Shown: one piece after another, positions 40,266 to 49,975 of the stretch
How positions within the stretch are numbered: position 1 is the first letter of the stretch
Layout of the letters: every line of letters starts with the position of its first letter
Assembly (NCBI GenBank): GCA_907163375.1
Contig: CAJQUW010012972.1
Span: 186,001 to 250,000, forward strand
Source: Prostheceraeus crozeri
Lineage: Eukaryota; Platyhelminthes; Polycladida; Euryleptidae
Direction of reading: 5' to 3'
DNA: 64,000 nucleotides
Notes under the pieces: model-generated
Databases searched by the model: none
Told to the model about the DNA's origin: nothing
Seen by the model: only the letters and a program-made list of their open reading frames with translations
Made by a program: the position numbers and the translations under genes

Positions 40266-41495
40266 ATGGTCAATAACGATAGAAATAAGAAGTTTCACAT
40301 AAAAATGTGCGTATGCGGTCGAATCAACCGCCGAGACGGTCTCAGGGACCACATAAGGAAGGCAGGGGCCGACCACATGGTTATCCTGAATAGGGTTGCC
40401 TGTGTGAAGTGCAGGGTGCTGTTGGTTGTTGGGCAGGAGGCCGAGTTTTATCGGAGGCATGGTGAGTGTGTAGGAGGGTTGGTGACTGATTTGAGATTTG
40501 TGGAGTTGATGAATGCTGAGAAGGAGCGAATGTTGGAGAAAGAGGCCAAGAATGTTGTTGAGAATGCTAGTGGGAATGTTGTTGAGAATGCTAGTGGGAA
40601 TGCTGTGGAGAATGCTAGTGGGAATGCTGTGGAGAATGATGAGTTGGCGAGAGCGGTTGCGTCGTTGGAGGGTGAGATTGGGCGAAAGAGAGTGCTTGAG
40701 AGTGATGGTGAGGATGATGTGGATTTAGATAGGGAGCGTGTGAGGAAGCGTGTGAGGAAGTTGAGCTCTTCGTCGTCGGAGGTGTCGAACATCGTCATCA
40801 CCGACCCCCCGAAGAGCTCATCTTCCCCAAAAGTGAAGAGTGGTGGGATTCGTGTGCAGTCGGCGAGGTGGTTGAAGGATGAAGAGAAGAGGCATGTTTC
40901 GCAGCAGATGGCGCATGATTTGTTGGTGAATAAGTATGAGAGTTTGAAGAAAGTGAAGGATGAAGTTGTGAAGGAGTTGGATGAGTTAAAAAAGAAGGAA
41001 CTGAAGTCGAAGGAGGTGGCGGATGAAAACATTAGAATGAGGCGTAGTGTGACTGATTTGAAGAAAAAGACGCGAGAGTTGGAAGAGAAGAATGATGAGT
41101 GTGAGAAGAGGGCGAGTGCTGCGGAGAGAAGAATGAGAGATGCAGAGGCGAAGTTTGAGGAGATGATGAAGGAGATGAGTGTGTTGAGAGCGAAGAATGT
41201 TGAGTTGGAGAGGACTGTGGCTCGGCGGGGTGATGAGAGGCAGGCGTGTGAGAAGTTGGAGCGCATGAGGGATGAGTGGGAACGTGTGAATGAGGATCGT
41301 TTGTTTGAGTTTCACATCCCTATTCGGGATAATCATTTGGCCGGCCAAGTACTCGTCAATCAAAATCTGGACGAGTCAATTATTTGCTACAACGGTCATC
41401 CGAGCAAGAAGTGTCTCCATGCAAGCTTACGAATGCGCGGCCATCTCCACAAATTTTCAATCAGGAAGCCCGCGAGACTGCCTAAGGATGACTAA
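40266..41495 (+). CDS. Coiled-coil accessory protein, 409 aa
   Basis: The N-terminus has Cys/His pairs ('MCVCGRINRRDGLRDHIRK', 'CVKC', 'HGEC') that could bind zinc. Residues about 90-122 are four units of VVENASGN encoded by 27-bp repeats, then an acidic/Ser stretch, a long heptad coiled coil (about 195-355) and a conserved C-terminal block 'LFEFHIPIRDNHLAGQV'. The A copy shares this architecture. The stop is followed by a 60-base intron (41500-41559) and a histone-type hairpin at 41612. Function unknown; a structural or regulatory oligomer is likely. Confidence 0.65.
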   Translation: MVNNDRNKKFHIKMCVCGRINRRDGLRDHIRKAGADHMVILNRVACVKCRVLLVVGQEAEFYRRHGECVGGLVTDLRFVELMNAEKERMLEKEAKNVVENASGNVVENASGNAVENASGNAVENDELARAVASLEGEIGRKRVLESDGEDDVDLDRERVRKRVRKLSSSSSEVSNIVITDPPKSSSSPKVKSGGIRVQSARWLKDEEKRHVSQQMAHDLLVNKYESLKKVKDEVVKELDELKKKELKSKEVADENIRMRRSVTDLKKKTRELEEKNDECEKRASAAERRMRDAEAKFEEMMKEMSVLRAKNVELERTVARRGDERQACEKLERMRDEWERVNEDRLFEFHIPIRDNHLAGQVLVNQNLDESIICYNGHPSKKCLHASLRMRGHLHKFSIRKPARLPKDD

Positions 41496-41611
41496 CTTGG
41501 TAAGTGAAAAGCAAATAAGATAGTATATCCTATTCTAATACATATCATTTTCATTGCAGATCTTTGCCTGCCTTCACCACCCCATCAATTTACTCCCGAG
41601 AACGAACCATC

Positions 41612-41627
41612 GGCTCTCTTAAGGGCC
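41612..41627 (+). terminator. Histone-type 3' hairpin of the coiled-coil gene (B)
   Basis: GGCTCT-CTTA-AGGGCC followed by ACC, then GGGGCAAGACATG, which contains a CAAGA block where histone genes have their purine-rich downstream element. About 75 bases on is CAGTC-TTCG-GACTG. The complete module (about 145 bp, 41597-41735) is repeated at 42072 and 42590. Confidence 0.75.
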
Positions 41628-41791
41628 ACCTAGGGGCAAGACATGATAGAACCTCCACGCGGTTTGCCCTGGGCAGTCTTCGGACTGGCGAATACTATCA
41701 TTAAGTTGAATCTGCTATCAGTCAACTTGAACGTTGTGTCGCGTTAGAGGGGTATATAAACCACTGCCTCTCATTTCATTTCATTTCAATC

Positions 41792-42058
41792 ATGGAGACG
41801 CCGAACAGTCAAGTCAGCTCTCCTCGCGGACCGCAGTTAAGGCCGCGAAATTTATTTGAGGAGTTCGTCAGGCTAGAGGAGCAAGACAGAGTTTTTAATA
41901 ATCTTGCTCGGATTGGCAATCCGATGACAGCAACTGCTGTCAATCCAACGGAATGGCGCTACATTCCAATTTTTAGTCATGTGCCAGTTAGTGTGGAAGT
42001 CGACAGTGCTACCAAAGAGAGAGTCTTTGACTCTCTCAGCAGAATTGGTAGGGTGTAA
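41792..42058 (+). CDS. Accessory protein of A/B family, 88 aa
   Basis: Intronless, with TATATAAA at about 41752 and ATG 40 bases later. The N-terminus 'METPNSQVSSPRGP' is Ser/Pro-rich, followed by 'LRPRNLFEEFVRLEEQDRVF' and 'NPTEWRYIPIF', with a C-terminal repeat of the helix motif ('ERVFDSLSRIG'). The two 'RVFxxLxRIG' helices suggest an internal duplication. No family recognised. Ends with a histone-type hairpin 30 bases after the stop. Confidence 0.65.
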   Translation: METPNSQVSSPRGPQLRPRNLFEEFVRLEEQDRVFNNLARIGNPMTATAVNPTEWRYIPIFSHVPVSVEVDSATKERVFDSLSRIGRV

Positions 42059-42087
42059 GATGACGCTACTCCCGAGAACGAACCATC

Positions 42088-42103
42088 GGCTCTCTTAAGG
42101 GCC
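42088..42103 (+). terminator. Histone-type 3' hairpin of the 88-aa gene (B)
   Basis: Same 16-base hairpin as 41612, 29 bases after the stop codon, followed by ACCATGGGGCAAGACATG. Confidence 0.78.
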
Positions 42104-42235
42104 ACCATGGGGCAAGACATGATAGAACCTCCTCGCGGTTTGCCCTGGGCAGTCTTCGGACTGGCAAATACTATCATTAAGTTGAATCTGCTATCAGTCA
42201 ACTTGAACATTATGCAGTCGATTGCTATCCCTGAA

Positions 42236-42310
42236 GCATTCTGATTCGCTGTTGAGCAATTCATTGTTGAAAACCCTATATAAGCTAGAAGATTGTAGCG
42301 CTTCTCATTC
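42236..42310 (+). promoter_or_regulatory. CCAAT-like/TATA promoter of the 83-aa gene
   Basis: ATTCTGATTCGCTGTTGAGC, ATTCATTGTTGAAAA and CTATATAAGC precede ATG 42325, in the same order and spacing as at 13985-14065. The CCAAT core is changed in this copy. Confidence 0.55.
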
Positions 42311-42324
42311 AATTTGAAGTCACG

Positions 42325-42576
42325 ATGGAAGCGACATCTGCCGACAATATTCCCGTCTTCACTGATGAAGACAACGGCATTCCCGAGTTCGTCATCCTCG
42401 ACGAGTGGGATGAGGATGAGAAGAAGGGGAAGATCAAGAGGATCATTTGGACGGATGAGGTGTGGACTCCGAATACCACTCGCATCCGAAAGGTGCCAGA
42501 TGCACCACCACGGCTTAGGCGGTATAGGGTATACGACAACCTAAGCGTCATACCCATTGACTATTCCAGTCAATAG
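42325..42576 (+). CDS. Small accessory protein, 83 aa
   Basis: B member of the family seen at 13675-13914 and 14077-14250. An acidic N-terminal half ('FVILDEWDEDEKKGK') precedes 'IIWTDEVWTPNTTRIRKVPD' and a Tyr/Arg-rich end. No known domain. Unlike the A member at 13675 it ends in a histone-type hairpin (42607), so within the family the 3' end type has changed. Confidence 0.6.
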   Translation: MEATSADNIPVFTDEDNGIPEFVILDEWDEDEKKGKIKRIIWTDEVWTPNTTRIRKVPDAPPRLRRYRVYDNLSVIPIDYSSQ

Positions 42577-42606
42577 TCAAATTCACGTCCCCGAGAACGA
42601 ACCATC

Positions 42607-42622
42607 GGCTCTCTTAAGGGCC
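42607..42622 (+). terminator. Histone-type 3' hairpin of the 83-aa gene (B)
   Basis: Third copy of the same hairpin in B, 30 bases after the stop codon. Confidence 0.78.
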
Positions 42623-42729
42623 ACCATGGGGCAAGACATGATAGAACCTCCTCGCGGTTTGCCCTGGGCAGTCTTCGGACTGGCGAATACTATCATTAAG
42701 TTGAATCTGCTATCAGTCAACTTGAACGT

Positions 42730-43520
42730 TGCAAATGAAGTTCGGTGTAATACTTCCTTTCGACGGGCGTTCCTGTAAAGGGCGGCGGTGAAACCCGTAG
42801 CTATGTATACCGCAAGGGACATTCGGCAATGGTCAATCTTGTTAAACCTCTCTGCGTCATGTTTGCAAGTGATTGCCTCTGTCTCAACGTAGTATGCATT
42901 CGCGCCAGGGCGACATTTAGCCAACTGTCGAAGGTTGCCTAAAACTTTCCATTGCATACGTTATGAGAACCATGAGTTCTACCTGTCTCTATCAATGAGA
43001 CGAATTGATGAATGGAATGAAAGGGAGGACACTCACGCGCCACACGCAACATAACACACTTCTCTCTTCCGTAGTCTAACAAGCTCTTTACACATGGATC
43101 GCAGTCGATTGCTATCCCTGTATCAGAAGTGTAAGCTATCTTAATTTATTTGACACTATTTTATCTACCATCATCGTCCATATGAAATGTTTTTAGATTT
43201 ACAAGTTAGACTAAGCGTGCTACTATTTCCAAATGAAAAAGTATACATGGTTAAATCATCCATTTAAGCCCATCCGTAGTCTAACAAGCTCTTTACACAT
43301 GGATCGCAGTCGATTGCTATCCCTGTATCAGAAGTGTAAGCTATCTTAATTTATTTGACACTATTTCATCTACCATTATCACCCATATGAAATGTTATAA
43401 GATTTACAAGTTAAACTAAGCGTGCTACTATTTCCAAATGAAAAAGTATACATGGTTAAATTATTCACTAAAACCCCATTCAAGTAAGTCAGTATGAAAG
43501 CAAAGATAATACGAAATAAA
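42730..43520. repeat. Gene-free region with a 205-bp direct repeat
   Basis: 43068-43270 and 43275-43480 are close direct repeats starting CCGTAGTCTAACAAGCTC. 42730-43060 shows no coding signal in either strand that I would support. The repeats share CAGTCGATTGCTATCCCTG with the region upstream of the 83-aa gene (42208). Confidence 0.65.
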
Positions 43521-43526
43521 CATTTA

Positions 43527-43964
43527 TTATGGCATGTATTTCAAAAGGTCTTCATCGTCAATATCGTCCCAGAGTCTGGCTTCACATAGATCACAAAAAC
43601 AGTTGAGCTGCTTTAAACGTTCTTCTGCAGCGTCCCTCACTTTCTCAATGTACGCCCACTCCGCCACGGTTCGCGGTTGGGAGTTAGGGGTGTACCACTC
43701 CCATATTTGATGTAAGTGCGACTTGCTGGTCATCTCCATCACCCCTTCGGCATCATATTGTAAATATTTCCACCGTATGCCTGCTAGGTCGGGCAACTCC
43801 TCTTCATCGTCCTCCAATAATGATAACTTTCGTATATTGTCGAGATTGTATGTCTTCTCCACCTTCGCCTTTCTTGGTGCATTTGGTGTAACGAGCACCT
43901 TTGCTGATGTATATGGAGAGGAGAACTCCAATGCGGTATTTGGTGTTGTTGGAGGACTTGTCAT
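43527..43964 (-). CDS. Accessory protein of A/B family, 145 aa
   Basis: Homologue of 13000-13416. Ser/Thr/Pro-rich N-terminus with a basic 'PRKAKVEKTYNLD' patch, then 'GIRWKYLQYDAEGV', 'WEWYTPNSQPRTVAEWAYIE' and a terminal Cys group 'CFCDLCEARLW'. The conserved Trp and Cys pattern suggests a small folded domain. Poly(A) signal AATAAA follows. It diverges from the polymerase gene and shares its promoter region. Confidence 0.65.
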   Translation of the reverse strand: MTSPPTTPNTALEFSSPYTSAKVLVTPNAPRKAKVEKTYNLDNIRKLSLLEDDEEELPDLAGIRWKYLQYDAEGVMEMTSKSHLHQIWEWYTPNSQPRTVAEWAYIEKVRDAAEERLKQLNCFCDLCEARLWDDIDDEDLLKYMP

Positions 43965-44034
43965 GTTGTCTTTGAAATGCTGACTTTGAATAATGATAAC
44001 TTTAACATTTTTCTAATTCTTAAGTATACACAAG

Positions 44035-44100
44035 CAGCCAATCAGAATGAACATCCAATGAATGAAGAGGATGAAAGTATATAAGCAAAGTGACATTCAG
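44035..44100. promoter_or_regulatory. Promoter region between the 145-aa gene and polymerase
   Basis: AGCCAATCAGAATG (44038) is an inverted CCAAT block as in other accessory promoters; GTATATAAGC (44077) is a TATA box for the polymerase gene. GACGAACGCAC (44134) matches GACGGACGCAC in the leaders of 3956 and 60276. Confidence 0.5.
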
Positions 44101-44261
44101 GTCATTTCATTTAATCTGTGAATCATACAAGTGACGAACGCACGATCTCTCTCTTTGACTATTATTTGAGGTGTACAAGTGAACTGCTATCTCGTGAATT
44201 CCAAATTTGAGTGAAGTCTCTATCTTGTAGAAGTATCAACCTTAAACTTGATTTCGTTGAA

Positions 44262-47200
44262 ATGGTAAGTTGAAAATTTCCTCTCTCATCTCCCTCAAAC
44301 GTGTGACTAATAGCATCTTCCTCAATTTCAGGCATCAACTTCATCACCAACGCCCTCTCTTCTCGAGGAAAGTTTAGAGTTATTGAGTCAAGGTAGGTTG
44401 TAACACTACACTGAGGCTTGAACAGAGATGAAAGAATGATTTCTCTTTCAGGTGATGTGAGTTCCAGCTCAGGACTCTCGCGGCAAGGCAACGAGTGGGA
44501 ATGTGCCGACTGCGGACATATGTTTACAAGGAAGCACAGTCTCCTTCGACACATCAAACAACGTGTGTGTCAACGCAAAGCGGCGTCAATCTCCGGAGGT
44601 GAAGTTGATTCTGACGATGACATCTCCTTTCCTTGCGATTTGTGCCCTCTTTCTTTTGATAGTCACTTTCAGCGATCTTCGCACAGACTTCAACACACGC
44701 ATGCAAATGATCACTACACCAACGGTACCTCTACCATCTCCCTCATTAATGTTTCACATAATAATTTAGTACGCGACTACTGCATGGAGTCCAATACTCA
44801 AATTGTAGATTTTCCTGAGTGGCTCCTTCAAAATTCTAACATTATCGAAGCGCTCTTCAATAATTTAGACAATTTTAGAATGAAGGCGCTCATCTACCTT
44901 AAACTAAAATATATTAAAATAGATTTTCAAACGGGTCAAGTGACGGAGAGAATACAGTTTCATGTTCCTTCCTCTTCCGCAACCGAAGTTGTAGACTGCG
45001 AGTCTTGGCTAAATTTTCACATTCAATGTTTAAAATCAAATGTAGATAAATTCAATCAACGCGACAGCGCTCTCATTTTTGATGGTGTGGACTCAGCCAT
45101 ATTCAAAATTTCCCTATTAGAAAGTCATGCAGCTCGAGGCACATTTAAACTTCCAAAAACGTTGTATAATAAGAAAGCTGTCATCAATGTTGATTGTAAA
45201 TCACAGTGTTTCAAATATGCAGTCCTATCCATCCTTCACTATAATGATATCAACGCGCATCGAGATCGCACCTATAGCTATAGACAGTGGGAGGATGAAC
45301 TAGACTTTGAAGGTTGTGATAGTAACAACATGAAAATCAAAGATGTAGAAACGTTCGAAAAACATAATAAGATTAAAATTGTCGTTCACGTGTGGGAGAA
45401 GGGGTTAAAGGGTGCCCGCTATAATTCACGTTCAACTTGTTATGAACGTGTAGTCAACCTCTTATTAGTAAAACAAGATGATAGCGAGGAATGGCACTAC
45501 TGTGGTATTCCCAAAATCTCTCGCTTGTACACTCACTTGGGGCACTCTAAAAGAGGTGAACATTTTGTATGCGACCGCTGCATCCGCTCATTTTGGAGTA
45601 AAGATAAATTTGAAACTCACTATGAATGGTGCAAGCGAGGTAAATTACAAATGGAACGCATGCCCAAAGATAAAATATTTTCACATAGGGATAATGGTGA
45701 CGAATTAAGTCCCCTGCGTGTCATTTACGCAGACATAGAATGCTACATTGATGATATCATCCACAAGCCAGCAGCCATATCCTGCTATGAAGTATGGCAT
45801 GACCACTTTAGGAATAGACAAAACAAAATGCATACTTGGCAAGGTGAAGATTGCATTTCAAAATTTCTAGAATTTCTCGATAAAGCTGCAAAATTTCAAC
45901 AATCATATGATTCCCAATTGCAGCGTAAGTCACTACATATGTCAGATGAAGACAAACAAAAATTTGAAAGTTGCACATCCTGTCCTAAATGTCATAAAAC
46001 GTTTGATGACGATAAAATTAAGAAAGTGCGTGATCATGATCACATCACTGGTAAATTTAGAAACGCACTCTGCTCCAAATGTAACTTTTCACTTAGGTTG
46101 AGACGTCGTGTACTACCCGTCATTTTTCATAACTTTAAGGGCTATGACAGTCATATGCTCATAAAAGGAGGGTTGAGCCAGATGAAATCGTGGCAGTTTA
46201 ATGTAATAGCACAAACGAGAGAAAAATTCATGGCAATGACAGCAAAAGTACCAGTAGATAAAACTAAAGAAAATAAGACAGTCTTCTTCGAAATAAAATT
46301 TTTAGATTCATTTCAATTCATGTCAGCGTCACTAGCTTCTCTCGTTCGTAATCTCAAGTTTCTTCCCCATAGTCAAACTTTGAAGAAACACTATCCAAAC
46401 TTAACGGATGAAATAATCACTCGCAAAGGAGTCTTTCCTTATGCGTATTTTAGCTCAATGTCTAAACTAAATGAAACAACCCTTCCTTCCATTGACAAAT
46501 TCAAAAACGATTTGACGGGTGAAGATTGTCCAGTAGAGGACTATGAACATGCTCAAGAGGCATGGTTAAAATTTAATTGTAAAACGTTTGGCGATTATAT
46601 GATCGCTTACTTAGAATTAGATGTCATTTTGCTGGCTGATGTCTTTCAGGAGTTTCGACGAGTGGCATTAGAAGAAGACAAATTAGATCCTATCCACTTT
46701 GTCAGTCTACCAGCCATGTCCTTTAAATCAGCCTTTAAAATGACTGGTGAGACCATTCATCTCTTACAAGACCCGGAGATGTATAATATATTTGAGCGCG
46801 GAATACGCGGTGGTCTCACATTTGTAAATAAACATCATATAAAATCTGAAACAGTAGGTGATGATCATATCCACCTAAAGTACTATGACCAAAATAATTT
46901 ATATGGCAGTTCACTGTCTAAACCACTACCTCATTCCGAGTTTAGTTGGTTAAATCAAAATGAGCTTGAGTATTACTCCAACCCTTCAAACATACTGAAT
47001 ATTCCAGATGAAGGTGATTGGGGATATTATTTTGAAGTGGATTTGATTTATCCAAATAGTATTAAAAATAAAACTGCTGATTTCCCACTCGCACCTGAAT
47101 CTGGCGAAGTGACTGAAGATATGTTTTCACCATTCATGTCACAATTTCATAATAACTTAACAGAGTGTGGACAGCCAAGGTACAAACCATGCCGCAAACT

Positions 47201-48236
47201 TTTACTCACCCAATATGATAAGAAAAATTATCTCGTACACTTCTGCATATTAAAATTCTATTTAGAAATGGGCATGCTTCTAAAGTCAGTTCACCGCATT
47301 ATCAAATTTAGACAGAAAGCCTTCCTCAAACCCTACATAGATAGTAACAGTCAAAAACGTGCACTCGCCCAAAATAATTTTGAAAAGGATTTTTATAAAT
47401 ATAAGAATAACAGTCTATTATGAAAGACCATGGAGGATGTTAGAAAACGTATGAATTACAAACTAGTCGTTGATGAACAAAAATATCACAAATTGACCTC
47501 ATCACCTCTTTTCATTGATAGAGACATCATCGATGAGGATCTTGTAGGTGTTAAAATGATTAAATCAGAAGTTGAGTTGTGCAAACCCATCTATATTGGG
47601 CAAGCCGTTTTAGATTATTCCAAGCTTGAAATGTATCAACTCTTCTACAAAATATTAAAACCATGCCCTCTCGTAAAAGAGGTTCGCTTGCTGGGTGGTG
47701 ATACAGATAGTTTCTTTTTAGGAATTACCACTCAAAAAGATTTAAATTTTAATGAAGTAGGTAAGTCATTAGAAAAATATTTCGATACATCTAACTACAA
47801 TCCCACTCATCCACTCTATTCCATACAGAATAAAGCCAAACTTGGTTGTTTTAAGGATGAAACAGCAGGAAAGGAAATAGATGAAATGATTCTCCTCCGT
47901 CCTAAAATGTATTCCATGAAACTAAAAGAATGTGCAGATAGTATTTAGCGTGCTAAAGGTATATCAAAATCCATTGTTCATAAAATGAAACATCGGTCCT
48001 ATAAGAAGGCCTATAAAAATAAAACTATAACATTTGTCAATATGACAATCTTAAAATCTCAAGTTCATACTGTGAAAACGTACACGTTCAAGAAACGAGC
48101 ACTTTCAGCATGGGAGGATAAGAGGTGTTGGATAGGACATAACACATCTCTTCCACATGGACATCCTGACACAAACATACCTCCACCCAAAAGAATAAAA
48201 CTCACGCTACCACATTCAGGAGATGTATTGACATAA
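44262..48236 (+). pseudogene. POLB: Protein-primed-type DNA polymerase B of B, two nonsense codons
   Basis: Exons: ATG only (44262-44264), 44332-44392, then 44452 onward; each intron has GT...AG ends and frames agree. Two C2H2-like fingers ('CADCGHMFTRKHSLLRHIKQ' and 'CDLCPLSF') come first, then the N-domain, an endonuclease VII-like Cys/His insert ('CPKCHKTF', 'VRDHDHITGKFRNALC'), exonuclease motifs 'YADIECYI', 'HNFKGYDSHM' and 'YLELDVILLADVF', polymerase motif A 'YYDQNNLYGSSL' and motif C 'GGDTDSFFLG'. TGA at 47421-47423 falls in motif B and TAG at 47946-47948 near the C-terminus; the frame is otherwise continuous. Replication of B would need another copy. Confidence 0.9.
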
Positions 48237-48415
48237 TCAACTTTAACTCAGTATTTTGATGTTGCTTTTTGTAGATATACATGGTTGTTTTATGTATCGC
48301 ATGAGATCGTTTCTTCCTTGTGAATATATGCCTACAGTCAGCCCATTCCCCCTATATCTGTGAAAAGACTTTTTCATATACATATTTTTATTTCAATAAA
48401 CATATCACAATGACT

Positions 48416-49936
48416 TCACTTTGTTTTCCGAAACACTAAAGTTACGAGGGATTTAGTATCTTTCACATGGATACACTCTTGTAAACCATTGGTAATTTTG
48501 ATAGCAATGGAGGGTATAGTTTGTTTGACGACGGGATGATAGAAAATAGATTCAAACATCTTCTCGACTATTCCATATGAAGCGTCTTTATCATGAATGA
48601 AATCACGTAAAATGTATTCTTTTTTCTCGCCAACAGAAATAGGTAAAATCAAATCACTTTGAATGTAAAGGTGTTGTTCATGTTTATCAAGTGTCATTGG
48701 TGTTTCTATACCAATCGTATGCGCAGCAGCAAACACAGTTTGTAGCATTGAAAAGCCAAAGAGTTTTTTCAAATTGTTACTCAATTGACATTGAATGTCA
48801 TCACCCAGTTTCAGAACAACGCGTTGATTTTCAATTGAAAACGAAATGTGGTGTGTCTTTGCATCATATTTACTTTTCATCACATGCTTCAACTTCTGTT
48901 GTATATAAGGATTTACTACATGAATGAAGCTTTCAACTGTATGATATAGACGCGGCATTATATTGATAGCAACTTTAGATTCTTCATAAGACTGGTAAAT
49001 TTTCTTGATGCGATCACCATAGATGTCCACCCACCATTCATCATTAACTGAATCAGCTTTAGTGTGATATTCATGAGAACCATACACCACACCGCTTCCA
49101 ATAATAGGCGTATAATGTCTTACAAAATGACGCAAGGTTGGAGAGAAATAAACTGTAAGTTTGTCATTATATTTCTGAATAACCAACTTATTTTTGTCCG
49201 CCATAATTTTCTCTCCATACTTCTTACCCACAGTCTCATTCCATCGTTTTACTAACTCAATAAGTGATAAAGGTTGAACACCACGCTTTTTCAAAATGAT
49301 GCGTTCTTCGCATTCTACAACATCTTCATCAAATATTTTAAATCTATAATGAAATTTGTTGATTCGATTTGAATAAACTTTTTTAACATTTGCAGTAGCA
49401 ATTGACGTTAGATGTAGTCCATGACCAAAACCAAGATGTGGATAGAATTCACTATCCAACCTCAGCGTAAGACCTTTAGTAAAAGAATGAAAGCGGAGGA
49501 ACTGTCTCCCACTCCAATGATAGATAGTAAACTCATAAGCTTTCTGATTTTTATTCTTCATGATGGAAGTATTACCACTGTTGAATGCCTTAATAATTTT
49601 CTCATTCCCAAATGGCTCATAAGAATCTGATTTTATCTGAATCCATTCATAGTTCCACTTTCCATCTGATGTTAAATTGTATGGGAACTGAAATGCATTA
49701 TTCATCGTTATTCCATCATGGGTGCGAGGAGTCAATATCATTTCTTCCAAATCATTCACATTCTGAATATTGCTATCATAGCAAATACTAGAAACGCCAA
49801 CCTCCCATTCACCTTCTAAATGCAGTGGGCGATTTAATTCTACTCGATAGTCTGATGGTTTATTTTTGGGAAATTTATTCATAGAAGCATTACTGGGCAA
49901 GTAGATTAGAAACGAGTCCTTATTTTCACTTTCCAT
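48416..49936 (-). CDS. mCP: Penton-like minor capsid protein 1
   Basis: 506 aa from the ATG at 49936 ('MESENKDSF'); an in-frame ATG 10 codons upstream is possible. The N-terminus has 'FLIYLPSNASMNKFPKNKPS' and 'LEGEWEVGVSSICYDS', a block common to many Polinton structural proteins. The C-terminus ends in jelly-roll-like strands ('SIAIKITNGLQECIHVKD', 'SLVTLVFRK'). It is twice as long as the C homologue, so an extra domain precedes the vertex fold. Intact, and lies next to a paralogue, suggesting duplication. Missing from A by deletion. Confidence 0.65.
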   Translation of the reverse strand: MESENKDSFLIYLPSNASMNKFPKNKPSDYRVELNRPLHLEGEWEVGVSSICYDSNIQNVNDLEEMILTPRTHDGITMNNAFQFPYNLTSDGKWNYEWIQIKSDSYEPFGNEKIIKAFNSGNTSIMKNKNQKAYEFTIYHWSGRQFLRFHSFTKGLTLRLDSEFYPHLGFGHGLHLTSIATANVKKVYSNRINKFHYRFKIFDEDVVECEERIILKKRGVQPLSLIELVKRWNETVGKKYGEKIMADKNKLVIQKYNDKLTVYFSPTLRHFVRHYTPIIGSGVVYGSHEYHTKADSVNDEWWVDIYGDRIKKIYQSYEESKVAINIMPRLYHTVESFIHVVNPYIQQKLKHVMKSKYDAKTHHISFSIENQRVVLKLGDDIQCQLSNNLKKLFGFSMLQTVFAAAHTIGIETPMTLDKHEQHLYIQSDLILPISVGEKKEYILRDFIHDKDASYGIVEKMFESIFYHPVVKQTIPSIAIKITNGLQECIHVKDTKSLVTLVFRKTK

Positions 49937-49975
49937 ATTATTCACATTGGAAAAATATATTAGCATACGTTTGCA

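Noticed and set aside
40448-41363. Ser/Phe- and Leu/His-rich minus-strand frames
   Set aside because: Antisense shadows of the 409-aa coiled-coil gene, caused by its GAG/AAG-rich codons.
41597-42730. A host histone gene cluster, suggested by the stem-loops
   Set aside because: None of the upstream proteins has a histone fold or composition, and their homologues lie in element A.
42583-42957. Minus-strand frame with repeated 'LMIVFASPKTAQGKPRGG'
   Set aside because: It is the reverse translation of the repeated 3' hairpin module.
47430-48236. Separate small genes after the polymerase frame
   Set aside because: They continue the polymerase in the same frame with motif C; they are parts of one gene interrupted by stops.
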